Positions 1 to 9,200 of a stretch of DNA of 64,000 nt are shown here, one piece after another. The stretch's first letter is position 1. Each line of letters opens with the position of its first letter. The DNA lies in contig DBPS01000047.1 of the NCBI GenBank assembly GCA_002304935.1, positions 1,955 to 65,954 on the forward strand. Reading direction: 5' to 3'. Made by a program: the position numbers and the translations under genes. The DNA is from Candidatus Humimicrobium oleiphilum (GTDB lineage Bacteria; Actinomycetota; Humimicrobiia; Humimicrobiales; Humimicrobiaceae). The notes below the pieces were generated by a model. It was not told the origin of the DNA, made no database searches, and saw nothing but the letters and a program-made list of their open reading frames with translations.

Positions 1-2
1 TA

Positions 3-536
3 GTCGAGGCAAAAGATATCTATACTGCCGGTCATTCTGTCAGGGTAGCAGAATATTCTGAAAAAATAGCACGTAAGGCAAGATTGAATGAATATGATAT
101 TGAAATGCTCAAGAACCTTGCCAATCTTCACGATATAGGAAAAATACAGGTTGATTTATCTGTATTAAATAAAACCGATATACTTACTTCTGAAGATTGG
201 AATGAAATAAAAAAACACCCGATAGTTGGTTATGAGATTGTTAAGGAAATAACTTTTTTAAAGGATAATGCAAATGCAGTTCTTTACCACCATGAAAGGG
301 AAGACGGCCTGGGCTATCCGTTTGGAATTGATGGCAAGCAGATACCTTATTTTGCAAAAATAATAAGCATTGCAGATTCCTATGATGCCATGACTACGGA
401 CAGGCCATACAGAAAGGCCCTGACACCTGCTGAGGCTATTCTTGAAATCAAGAAAAACAGGAACAGGCAGTTTGATGGAAATCTCTGCGACAAAATGATC
501 GAAGTTCTTAATGAGGAAAATCAGATAAAATTATAA
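3..536 (+). CDS. HD-GYP domain phosphodiesterase, 5' end outside window
   Basis: The reading frame is open from base 3, so the gene starts upstream of the window; the ATG at 84 is internal. The translation begins with the family pattern D-x-YT-x-GHS-x-RV, then has the HD metal site (HDIGKI), the HHE motif and the GYP loop (DGLGYP), and the C-terminal FDG segment. These are the hallmarks of HD-GYP enzymes, which hydrolyse cyclic di-GMP or related cyclic dinucleotides. Any N-terminal sensor domain lies outside the window, so the input signal is unknown. It converges with the glycosyltransferase gene that ends at 561. Confidence 0.9.
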   Translation, partial: VEAKDIYTAGHSVRVAEYSEKIARKARLNEYDIEMLKNLANLHDIGKIQVDLSVLNKTDILTSEDWNEIKKHPIVGYEIVKEITFLKDNANAVLYHHEREDGLGYPFGIDGKQIPYFAKIISIADSYDAMTTDRPYRKALTPAEAILEIKKNRNRQFDGNLCDKMIEVLNEENQIKL

Positions 537-560
537 GAAAATTTATTAATAAAGATTTTT

Positions 561-1307
561 TTATTCTGCAGGTTTCTTAAACTTAAATCTCCAGGCAATT
601 GATTTAAAAACAAGCTTAAAAAATTTTAAACTATCTTTACCCGGATTTATATGGCTTTTAAATTCATTGAGGTTATATATTGTTTTAATCGGGATATTTG
701 TTATTTTAAACTTGTACCAGCTTGCTTTTATAAGCAGTTCGGGTTCGGTATCAAAATTACTTGTTTGAAGTCTGACAGTTTTCATAACATTGTGTTTGAT
801 AAACCTGAAACCTGATTGTACGTCATCTATTTTCTTTAAAGCTATCAGGGAAATGATCCATGAAGTCAGAAAATTAACAGCAAGTCTTATAAATGGCATA
901 CCTTTGGTATTTTTAAATCTGCTGCCGACTATTATATCCGGATCATTACTATTGACTTCAGAAATAAAGTCTTTTATTTCATCTATGCTGTGCTGACCGT
1001 CTGCGTCGATAGTTATTACCCCGTAATAATTATTTTTACATGCAAAATCAAATCCTGTCTTTAAAGCCTCTCCTTTTCCTTTATTGACTTCATGATTCAA
1101 AACAATTAATCTCATATTGCTTTCTGGTGCCAGCTGCTCAAGGACTTTTAAAGTATTATCGGTTGAACCGTCATTTACAACTATAATGTCGAGATTATAA
1201 ACAGAGCATTTTTCTATTACAGATTTTATATATTTCTCTTCGTTAAAAGAAGGGATAAGTATAGCGATTTTTGATTTATCCGTATAACTTTTTAATTCCT
1301 CTGTCAT
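561..1307 (-). CDS. Family 2 glycosyltransferase (polyprenyl-phosphate sugar transferase type)
   Basis: A 248-residue GT-A fold glycosyltransferase. Visible motifs are the N-terminal nucleotide-sugar strand AILIPSFNEE, VVNDGSTDNT, and the metal-binding DADGQH motif near residue 100. The length and the DGQH form resemble dolichol/undecaprenyl-phosphate mannose or glucose synthases (DPM1-like) without added membrane helices, so it probably acts at the inner face of the membrane on a lipid-phosphate acceptor; the sugar cannot be deduced. It is the last gene of a three-gene minus-strand operon: its ATG directly abuts the stop codon of the upstream cyclo-ligase gene, so translation is probably coupled. 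Confidence 0.85.
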   Translation of the reverse strand: MTEELKSYTDKSKIAILIPSFNEEKYIKSVIEKCSVYNLDIIVVNDGSTDNTLKVLEQLAPESNMRLIVLNHEVNKGKGEALKTGFDFACKNNYYGVITIDADGQHSIDEIKDFISEVNSNDPDIIVGSRFKNTKGMPFIRLAVNFLTSWIISLIALKKIDDVQSGFRFIKHNVMKTVRLQTSNFDTEPELLIKASWYKFKITNIPIKTIYNLNEFKSHINPGKDSLKFFKLVFKSIAWRFKFKKPAE

Positions 1308-1907
1308 TTAATTATCTAAATCTTTTAAAATATCATTTTCTGTTATTATCATATCAACTTTCATATCATAATTGGATACTGGAACATTTTCAATGATCTG
1401 TATGTTAAAACATAAAGAGATTTTTAATACTTCTTTATTTAATTTTGATAAAAGCCTGTCATAAAATCCCCCTCCGTATCCCAGACGATTTAAATCCCTG
1501 TCAAAACAGACACCCGGGATTATAGCCAGATCGACATCCTTAAGGGATGCTGGCTTGCATTTTTGCAGGATCGGTTCCATTATTCCGAAAAAACCAGGCT
1601 CAAGCTCTTTCCTGGGATCAGATACAAAATAGATTTCAATAATATTTTTCCCAGTGACTCTCGGCAATATGATCTTTTTTTTGTTCAGCAAAGCATCATT
1701 AATGATGATGCGGGTGTCTACTTCACTGCCAAAAGGATAAAAAAGCAAAACATTATTTGCAGCTTTATAATTTTCATTTTTAAAAAGCTTTGATGCAATA
1801 ATATTGCTTTTACTGATTCTTTGTTTTTCGGGAATAGAATCTCTTAAACTTATTATTTTTTTTCTTAAGTTTTTTTTACTTGATTCTGTTTCTTTATCAG
1901 TCTTCAT
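1308..1907 (-). CDS. 5-formyltetrahydrofolate cyclo-ligase family protein
   Basis: A 199-residue protein matching the MTHFS family, which converts 5-formyl-THF to 5,10-methenyl-THF using ATP. The N-terminal basic segment KKNLRKKIISLRDSI carries the usual R-x(3)-R type helix. The middle has the phosphate-binding YPFGSEVDT, and the C-terminal half has the signature DLAIIPGVCFDRDLNRLGYGGGFYDR, seen in shortened form in this family (the GYGGGFYDR loop binds ATP/Mg). The start overlaps the end of degV by 11 bases and the stop touches the start of the glycosyltransferase, so the three genes form one operon. Confidence 0.9.
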   Translation of the reverse strand: MKTDKETESSKKNLRKKIISLRDSIPEKQRISKSNIIASKLFKNENYKAANNVLLFYPFGSEVDTRIIINDALLNKKKIILPRVTGKNIIEIYFVSDPRKELEPGFFGIMEPILQKCKPASLKDVDLAIIPGVCFDRDLNRLGYGGGFYDRLLSKLNKEVLKISLCFNIQIIENVPVSNYDMKVDMIITENDILKDLDN

Positions 1908-2742
1908 AAAAAGTTACATCAATAGCTCCAGGTCCGAGATGAGAACCAACAATACAGCCTATTTCTCCACGGATTATTTCTTTTATTCCAAATCTTCCTT
2001 TTATTTTTTCTGCCATTTCATCTCCTTCATCTTTCATGTCAGAGTCACCTACAAAGACATGTAAAGATTCAGGATTTTTGACCATGCTTTCCATTGTGGA
2101 AAAAAGCTCTATTTTTGCCTGTGACCATCTTCTTGTATTCTTGAAGGGAGATACTTCGCCAAGATTGAGAGTCAGTATCGGTTTTATTTCAAGAAGTGAT
2201 GCAAGAAGAGCCTTAGATCTTCCTATTCTGCCGCCTCTTTTAAGATATTCAAGCGTACTGGGTATAAAAAGAACCGTAATTTTTTTCTTGTATTCTTCTA
2301 CGGTTTTCAATATTTCATCTTTTGGCTTACCTGCCAAAGCAAGTTCAGCAGCCTTCATAGCCAGAAAGCCAGCGGGCATATGGACCATTTCTGAATCAAC
2401 TATCGTTATGTCAGCATCTGGCATTTCTTTTTTTGCAAGCTCTGCAGATGCTATGGTTCCTGACATTTTTTTTGAAATCAGTATGTTTATAATACTATCA
2501 TGTTGTTTGAGCAGTTCTTTATATTTTTCCAAAAAATCACCAGGAGTCGGCTGGGAAGTAGTAGGCATGACAGTGCTTTCCCTTATCATATTATAAAATT
2601 TCTTATGGCTTATTATCTGCGGCTCATCCTTATAGGTATCATTTCCAAACAAAACATAAAGTGGAACGATTGTTATATTGTATTTTTCTGCTAATTCCTT
2701 TGGTATATCTGAAGAACTATCTGCGACAATTGCAACTGACAT
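1897..2742 (-). CDS. DegV family fatty-acid-binding protein
   Basis: A 281-residue DegV protein. It opens with the family pattern VAIVADSSSDIP and has the TSQPTPGDF loop and the RGGRIG motif near residue 165, both of which line the fatty-acid pocket. Members bind a single fatty acid; in Firmicutes the FakB proteins present it to the kinase FakA for phosphorylation. No fakA-like gene is in the window, so only the lipid-binding role is supported. The start is secure: a strong AAGGAGG ribosome site lies 6 bases before the ATG. It leads the operon with the cyclo-ligase and glycosyltransferase genes. Confidence 0.9.
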   Translation of the reverse strand: MSVAIVADSSSDIPKELAEKYNITIVPLYVLFGNDTYKDEPQIISHKKFYNMIRESTVMPTTSQPTPGDFLEKYKELLKQHDSIINILISKKMSGTIASAELAKKEMPDADITIVDSEMVHMPAGFLAMKAAELALAGKPKDEILKTVEEYKKKITVLFIPSTLEYLKRGGRIGRSKALLASLLEIKPILTLNLGEVSPFKNTRRWSQAKIELFSTMESMVKNPESLHVFVGDSDMKDEGDEMAEKIKGRFGIKEIIRGEIGCIVGSHLGPGAIDVTFYED

Positions 2743-3092
2743 TAATACCTCCTTATTTTTATTATAAATTAAACTACATTTTTAGTTTATTATTAATCAT
2801 AAAAAAAAACCACATTTTAAATATCAGCATAAACAAAATAATTAAAATGAATTTTTATATTTTTATAATATACTTTTATCTTCTAATAAAAAATACTATA
2901 TAAATATAGACTTAAAAAAGTCCCAGGAGTTTTATTTTTTTTATATTTTAAGAATATTATTATAATGGATAATTATTTTTATAGTCATGCAGATAAAATA
3001 ATTATAAAAAACTTTTTTTCTGATATAATCGACTGTGTTTTTGTTTTTATTAAAATACAATTAATGCTACTTAATATTTCGGAGTAATTGGA
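2743..3092. other. AT-rich divergent intergenic region
   Basis: This 350-base gap separates the divergent degV operon and the binding-protein gene. It is extremely AT-rich. I see no supported gene in it. The recognisable elements are the degV ribosome site at its left edge and an extended -10 promoter (3022-3029) for the rightward gene. No convincing hairpin was found. Confidence 0.6.
3022..3029 (+). promoter_or_regulatory. Extended -10 promoter of the binding-protein gene
   Basis: The sequence TGATATAAT (from 3021-3022) is a perfect TATAAT with the TGn extension, placed about 63 bases before the ATG at 3093. There is no good -35 box. The same nine bases recur before larB, hisZ and the OsmC gene. 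Confidence 0.55.
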
Positions 3093-4280
3093 ATGAATAA
3101 AAAATTCTCGTTTTTTATTTTTGCATCTATTATTTTTGTGACTTTTACAGTATTTTCAGCCGCTGCTTCATCCTGTACCCAGAGAGAAAGAATTATAAAA
3201 ATAGGAAGCCAGAATGTGATGACCGGTGATTTCAGATATTACGGCCAGGACCAGATAATAAGCATGAATCTTGCAGCAAAAGAGCTTGCACCAGTAAGAA
3301 TAGGCGGGTTTGATTACAAGATAAGCGTCCTTTCCAGGGACGATGAAGGAAATGCCGAGAAATCTTTTCTTGTTTCCCAGGAATTGATACAGGAGGGAGT
3401 GGCAGGTGTTATCGGTTCAGCTTTTAACGCAACCACAAAAGCAGCTATTCCAAACTATCTTGAATATAATATTCCCCTTATAACAACTTCTGCACCAGGT
3501 ACTGATCTGAACAAAGCCGGAAGTAATTTTTTCAGAATCATAATAAATAATGATCAGGTAATAGAAAACGTGGGTAGTTTTATTTTAACGGAGATCAAGC
3601 CCGAAAAAATTGTTCTGATTGATGATGGAAAAGAATATTCTATAAACTTTAATGTATACCTGAAAGAAATTCTTGGCAGTGATAATGCCGCAGGACAAAT
3701 TAAAAGCATCAAGGATTATTCTTTAAGTCCGGAAACAGAGGACTTTGAGCTACTTGCAGAAAATCTATTGATCGATGATGTGGAGATGGTGTTTTACTGC
3801 GGAGATTATAGTAATCTTGCCAAAATAATGCAGACTTCCAAGGAAATCGGTATTACATCAGCATTTCTTACAGAAAAACTGTCAATGGACCAGGGCATAC
3901 TGCAGCTTACCGATCAGCAATATCTTGAAGGATTGATGGCGGTAGTGCCACAACCTCCATCTCTTGCAATGTTTTCTGAAAATCCAAGAGCAATAGAATT
4001 CTGGAGGAAATATAAAGATTTTGCTCCTGAGGTTAAAGATACCGAGATTGAGGAACCTGGTGAGTTTGCTGCATATGCTTATGATGCTTTCTATCTTCTT
4101 ATAGAGGCAATGAAAAAAGCTAATTCTGCCCTGCCTGAAGATTATCTGAGTTCCCTGAGGGATATCTCATATGAAGGTGTAACCGGAAAAATAGAATTCG
4201 ATTCAAATGGAAACTTAAAATCCCCGCAGTCAACAATATTTATAATAAAAAACGGGTCCTGGGTCAGATTTCAGAAATAA
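3093..4280 (+). CDS. Periplasmic-binding protein, branched-chain amino acid type (probable lipoprotein)
   Basis: A 395-residue extracytoplasmic solute-binding protein of the LivJ/leucine-binding type I fold. An N-terminal hydrophobic signal (residues 5-25) ends in ASSC with Cys28, compatible with a lipobox, so it is probably membrane-anchored outside the cell. The family pattern is clear: IKIGSQNVMTGDFRYYGQ at the start of the mature protein, GVIGSAFNATTKAAIP and PLITTSAPGTDL in lobe 1, then FAAYAYDAFYLLIEAM and YEGVTGKIEFDSNGN near the C-terminus. No permease or ATPase gene is adjacent, so the partner transporter is elsewhere or the protein is a sensor component. Ligand not deducible. A GGAG site precedes the ATG. 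Confidence 0.85.
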   Translation: MNKKFSFFIFASIIFVTFTVFSAAASSCTQRERIIKIGSQNVMTGDFRYYGQDQIISMNLAAKELAPVRIGGFDYKISVLSRDDEGNAEKSFLVSQELIQEGVAGVIGSAFNATTKAAIPNYLEYNIPLITTSAPGTDLNKAGSNFFRIIINNDQVIENVGSFILTEIKPEKIVLIDDGKEYSINFNVYLKEILGSDNAAGQIKSIKDYSLSPETEDFELLAENLLIDDVEMVFYCGDYSNLAKIMQTSKEIGITSAFLTEKLSMDQGILQLTDQQYLEGLMAVVPQPPSLAMFSENPRAIEFWRKYKDFAPEVKDTEIEEPGEFAAYAYDAFYLLIEAMKKANSALPEDYLSSLRDISYEGVTGKIEFDSNGNLKSPQSTIFIIKNGSWVRFQK

Positions 4281-4291
4281 ACCCTTATTGT

Positions 4292-5182
4292 TTAAGGTAA
4301 AAAGATATTAAGGCTTTTGGGGCTTGTCTCAAATTCCGCGGGCAGCACTCCCATATATTCGCCATCGCCATATACATCGAATTTTTTTGCACAGTCTATT
4401 TCTACTTTTTCTGCTTTGAAGTATTTTACATCTGGAATACTCAGATGAGTTCCCGCATAGACACTTGGAAAGCTTTTTATAAATTTTATAAGGGACATGG
4501 CACCTATTACGCATACATCGAATTTTGAATCAAAGGGATCTGCATCAGGAGCTATTTTCATTCCTCCGCCATAATATTTTAAATTAGCTACAACCATCAT
4601 CATTGTATTCAGACTCTCTGGTACACCGTCATGTTTGATTTTGAAAATTTTCGGTTTAAAGGTTACCAATGTTTTATATACAGAAAAGTTATATTTGGCT
4701 TCTCCCTTTATAGGGAGTCTTGTCTCATTTGCAAATCTAGTCACTTCTGAATCAAAACCGGAGCCGGCGATACCGATATAGTATACTTTTTTATTAAAAA
4801 GTCCCAGGTCTATTCTTTTTATATTATTACTTTTGATAATTCTTATGCTTTCATTTATATCAGGTTTGATATTAAATGTTTTTATCATATCGTTACCAGA
4901 TCCGATAGGAATGATTCCCAAATTGCAGTCGGTATTAGCCAGTTTCTGTATCATATAATGGATTGTTCCATCTCCGCCTGCACCAATAAAATTCAGATAC
5001 CCTTCCTTTATAAAATTTTCTGTTGCTTTTTCAACATCTTCTGCGCTATTTGTTATGTAAACATCTGATTTTATTTTATTTTCTTTTAAAGCTGTTTCAA
5101 TTTTCTCTTTCTGAAATATTGCAGTTCCTCTTGAAGCGGATGGATTTAAAATTAAAATAGTTTTGTTCATATTAAAAACCAT
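4292..5182 (-). CDS. Diacylglycerol kinase-family lipid kinase
   Basis: A protein of 292-296 residues with the DAGK catalytic domain: ILNPSASRG at the N-terminus, the nucleotide-binding GGDGTIHYM motif near residue 68, and IPIGSGNDMIKTF near residue 95 (usual form GTGND). The C-terminal beta-domain with APDADPFDSKFDVCVIG is typical of DgkB/YegS-like enzymes, which phosphorylate diacylglycerol or related lipids at the membrane. Two starts are possible, the ATG at 5182 or the ATG four codons in at 5170; the second begins right at the conserved strand and neither has a clear ribosome site. It converges with the binding-protein gene, with 11 bases between stops. Confidence 0.9.
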   Translation of the reverse strand: MVFNMNKTILILNPSASRGTAIFQKEKIETALKENKIKSDVYITNSAEDVEKATENFIKEGYLNFIGAGGDGTIHYMIQKLANTDCNLGIIPIGSGNDMIKTFNIKPDINESIRIIKSNNIKRIDLGLFNKKVYYIGIAGSGFDSEVTRFANETRLPIKGEAKYNFSVYKTLVTFKPKIFKIKHDGVPESLNTMMMVVANLKYYGGGMKIAPDADPFDSKFDVCVIGAMSLIKFIKSFPSVYAGTHLSIPDVKYFKAEKVEIDCAKKFDVYGDGEYMGVLPAEFETSPKSLNIFLP

Positions 5183-5359
5183 ATCTTATTATTTTTATAA
5201 ATAAAAAAATTATAATTATTTTTTTAGTAATTTAAACAGAAAAAATGATTTTAATCCAAAAAATTATAAAAAATTTTTAAAGCCTTTAGGTTTATTGACT
5301 TTTAATTTCAATTATAATAACCTAAAAAAATTAATATAAAAAATTTTTAAAAGAATAAA

Positions 5360-6112
5360 ATGAACATATTCAATAAAATAATTGTTGTAATTCTTCTTAT
5401 TTTTTTAATAGGTGTTTCAGCTTTCGGAATACTAAATGTCTTCGTAAAATGGATCAGCTGGTCTGATATTGCATTAATGATTTTTAATCCGAATGTCACT
5501 ATCAGCAATCAGTATATTGCAGCACTTATACTTCTCTTTGTTATTGTGTTTTGCTTGTTTCTGCTGGTTCTTGAATTTTACAGAAAAAGAAAGAGAACTG
5601 CGATAGTTGCTGCTGTCAGAGAGGGAACAGCTTTAATAACTCTTGATTCTATTGCAAATCAGCTAAAAGACAACCTTTCAAAGATTAAAGGAACCAGGGA
5701 TCTTTACGTCAAAGTTTTCCCTAAATCTAATGGTATAATCATCAATATTTTTTCAAAGCTATGCGAAAATTGTGATGTTCCTCTGAAAATGCAGGAAATA
5801 ATAAAAACAGCATCAGGTTTTGCCGGATCAAAACTGGGTTTGAGGGTAGTCAGGACAAATCTTACGATTACAAATCTAACCAATATCGATTATGAGACAA
5901 AAGAAAAACCAGGTGTAACTGAACATTCTTTTCAGAGCGATAAACCTGAAGAATCTGAAAAAGTGATTAAACCCGAAGAAAATAAAAAAGAAGGTAATAA
6001 TAATGTTACGGCACATAGAAATCTGGTAGTTGCTGAAAACAATCAGGATATTAAACATTCAGGAGAAGATAAGGAAAATACGAAACCTGAAATAAAAAAT
6101 CCGGAAGCATGA
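5360..6112 (+). CDS. AmaP-like membrane-anchored Asp23-family protein
   Basis: A 250-residue protein. Two hydrophobic helices (about residues 7-28 and 52-72) are separated by a short extracytoplasmic loop and followed by a basic RKRKR stop-transfer signal. Then comes an Asp23-related domain (about 80-175) with the pattern GTALITLDSIANQLKDNL and a following strand-rich region. The last 70 residues are charged, rich in Glu, Lys and Asn, and probably disordered. The layout matches AmaP, the membrane anchor of Asp23 in Gram-positive bacteria, linked to cell-envelope stress. No separate asp23 gene is adjacent. The ATG has only a weak purine-rich ribosome site. Confidence 0.75.
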   Translation: MNIFNKIIVVILLIFLIGVSAFGILNVFVKWISWSDIALMIFNPNVTISNQYIAALILLFVIVFCLFLLVLEFYRKRKRTAIVAAVREGTALITLDSIANQLKDNLSKIKGTRDLYVKVFPKSNGIIINIFSKLCENCDVPLKMQEIIKTASGFAGSKLGLRVVRTNLTITNLTNIDYETKEKPGVTEHSFQSDKPEESEKVIKPEENKKEGNNNVTAHRNLVVAENNQDIKHSGEDKENTKPEIKNPEA

Positions 6113-6155
6113 TTATTGCATTTTTTAAAGATAACCAAAAATTTAACTAATCTTT

Positions 6156-6229
6156 GCGGACTTAGTACAGTGGTAGTACATGAGCTTCCCAAGCTCAAAG
6201 GGCGGGTTCGATTCCCGTAGTCCGCTCCA
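6156..6229 (+). tRNA. tRNA-Gly (anticodon CCC)
   Basis: A full cloverleaf can be drawn. The acceptor stem GCGGACT pairs with AGTCCGC, the discriminator is T, and CCA is encoded at 6227-6229. The anticodon stem TGAGC/GCTCA encloses the loop TTCCCAA with anticodon CCC at 6188-6190. The T arm GCGGG-TTCGATT-CCCGT is intact. The helicase-nuclease gene begins only 14 bases after the CCA end, so the two may be co-transcribed. Confidence 0.95.
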
Positions 6230-6243
6230 ATTTATTAAAAGAA

Positions 6244-9200
6244 ATGATCTCATATCTCCATAGCATAAATATTTTTGAGAACGTGCTTCAGAAAAGGGGC
6301 AGTTATATTATATTGGGAGGCCCCGGTACAGGAAAAACCATGTTTTTAAAAGAATTCGTTGTTTATCTTACCGAGTATGCTGGCATTAATCCCAAAAAAA
6401 TTCTGGTTCTTACTTTCAATCGGAAAAGTTCAAAATATCTGAGAGATGAAATAGCTGTAAAAGCCGGAAAAACGGTTTCGGAAATAGAGGTGAAAACTTT
6501 TTATTCATTGTGTCTTGATTTTTTTAAAGATTATATTTCAGGTATCGGACTTAACAGAATAAATGATTATAAAGATAATAGGGAAAGCAACTGCCAGGGT
6601 GAAAGCCTGATTGAAGATATATTTGAAAATGATCTTAATGAAATAAAAATACTGACCGCTCCTGAACAATGGAGTCTTTTAACGGATATCATTCTTGAAA
6701 CTGACGAAAAGAAAATACCAGGAATAAAAAAAATGTTTTCAAATAAAAACACAAGAGAAAATATAGTACAGGAAATCTTTGATTATATATTGCGTGCCCA
6801 GGAAAATTTCAGAAATGCATCCGACCTTTTTAAAAGATTCAATCCTTATTCCAATAAAATGCTATATGAAATCAATACCATTTATTCTGCTTTTAATGAG
6901 GCTCTTGATAGAAGGAAAGTATATAATTACGGAAAATTGCTAATAGATACTTTCAGAATACTAAATTCAGATGATATTTTAAAAAAAAATTATAAGAAGA
7001 AATATGAATTTATCCTGGTTGACGAACTTCAGGAACTTAATTCTGCACAGCATAGCCTGCTTAAAGAAATATCTGATGATAATGTCATTTATTTTGGTGA
7101 TGACGACCAGTCAGTTTTCAAGTTCAGGGGCTCCAATATAAATATATTTTTTAATGTTTTTAATAATATCCCCCAGAAACAAAAAATATTTCTCAGCAGT
7201 AATTACAGAAATTCTTTTCCTGTTTTAAAAATGATGGAGAATTTTATTTCAAAAAACAGCTTAAGAATAAAAAAAGATTATAAACAAAATCATGAAAAAG
7301 ATATTGCAAGAAAAGACGGGACCGGCAACAGTTCCGGGGAGATAAAAGTAAAATCTTTCGTGAACAGATACGAAGAGTTAAATTTTATAAAAAACAAAAT
7401 TTTAATTCTGAATAAAAAACTTGGTATTCCTTTTAATGAAATGGCTGTCATTATGAAAGGGACTGATTTTGAAACATCTCTGATGGAAAACTACTTTTAC
7501 CAGAATTCAATCCCATTTTTCAGAAAAAGTTCCAGATCTGCTACAAATAACAGATATTCAGGTTATTTGTTAAATATCTGCCGTTTGATCAGTTTTCTTG
7601 ACAAAATAAACAAAGAGAATAACAAATCAGTTAATGATAATGAAAAAGAGGAGCTAAATAATAAAATAAACTCACTCACAAGAAGTGTGTTTTTATCAGA
7701 GTTTGTAAATATTGATCCTGTTTTTTTTAAAGAAACCGAGTATCAATATCTTAAATCTGTCAGCCAGAAAAAATATTTGAATATATATGAATATTTTTTA
7801 AAAAATATAAAAACTATAAAAAAAACAGATGAAAAAAATTATTTAAGGATTTTAAGCCTTATCAAATCAATTAACACACATAAGAAAAATTTAAAAAAAG
7901 ATGCCTATGCTTTTGTAATAAATCTTATAAATGACGACAATTTTGGTTTGCCAGATAAGATAAGGCATTACTTTGGACTATCTCAAAATGATAAAAATTC
8001 ATTCAGTGTTTTTACGAATTTTTTGACAAGCATCAGGAATTTCTGCAGCGAAAGGTCCGGGGAAAACGACATTGTTTTTTATCTGGATTTTATAGAAAGA
8101 TTTAACACAAATCAGTTTATTGAAGAAACAGAAGAAGCGCTTATTGAAGATAATGATAACGACGGTATAAGGATACTCAGTTTTTATGACTGCAAGAATC
8201 TTGAATTTAACGTAGTTTTCATACCTTTTTTAAACAAAGGGTATTTTCCTACCGTAATATCAAAACCGCAAATTTATGAAAATGATTATCTTGCCTTTCT
8301 TATTGAAGGGAGATTCTTTAATGATGAAGAAATAAAGCATCAGCACCTGGAAAATGAAAGGAGAATCCTGTACTCCGGAATTTCCAGATGTAAAAATTAC
8401 TTATATATAACCTGCAGTGCAGGGCAGTTATACTCTTCATTTTTTGATGAATTGCTGCATATACTTTTGGAAAGAAAGGAAATGAATAAAATTATTCCCG
8501 GATCTTCAAACATAAAATGTTTGCCGGAGGAATCCCCGGAAGCATGCGAAAAATCGCTTGTTAAAAAGAAAGCAATTGTTTCCAGATATAAGACTGATGC
8601 AGGTAGAAATAAAAACGAAGCAAGATACAGGCTTTTATTAAATTATTTGAAAAACTACTATAGCCCGTTTCAGTGGTGGAATCTTATCACTGAAGAAGAG
8701 AATGAATTAAACCCTTTTACTGAAGATAAAAGTTCTAATAATTTTTCTTTCAGTGCAATAGATACCTATGATGACTGTCCTTTTAAATATAAAATGAGAT
8801 ACTTCCTGAAGTTAAGGACCGAAGAAGAAAATATGAGTTTGATAATAGGTTCTTTGTATCACAATATAATCAACAGATTTTTTAATGAAGATAATGGATC
8901 AGATTTTGATTCATTATCAGTAATAATTGATGAAACGCTTGAAAATAATAAAGATAATTTTAAATATCATTTCTATTTTAAAGAAATAAAAAATGAAATG
9001 AAAAAAAATTTTATTAATTTTTATAATAATTTTTCTTATCTCATCAAAGATGATGCCTGTTCTAGCCTGAATGACAGGATATTTACAGAAAAAGAATTTA
9101 TTTTTGATATTGATGACAAAAATAGGATTAAAGGCAAGATCGACCTTATAAATCTAAGGGACGAAGGTTTTGCAGAGCTTATTGACTTTAAATCTTCTCA

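Noticed and set aside
2036..2596. Long + strand frame opposite degV
   Set aside because: It mirrors a well-conserved DegV gene and its translation is Ser/Phe-rich shadow sequence without family features.
6156..6229. tRNA-Gly as an integration site
   Set aside because: No direct repeat of the tRNA 3' end was noticed downstream and no integrase gene is present.
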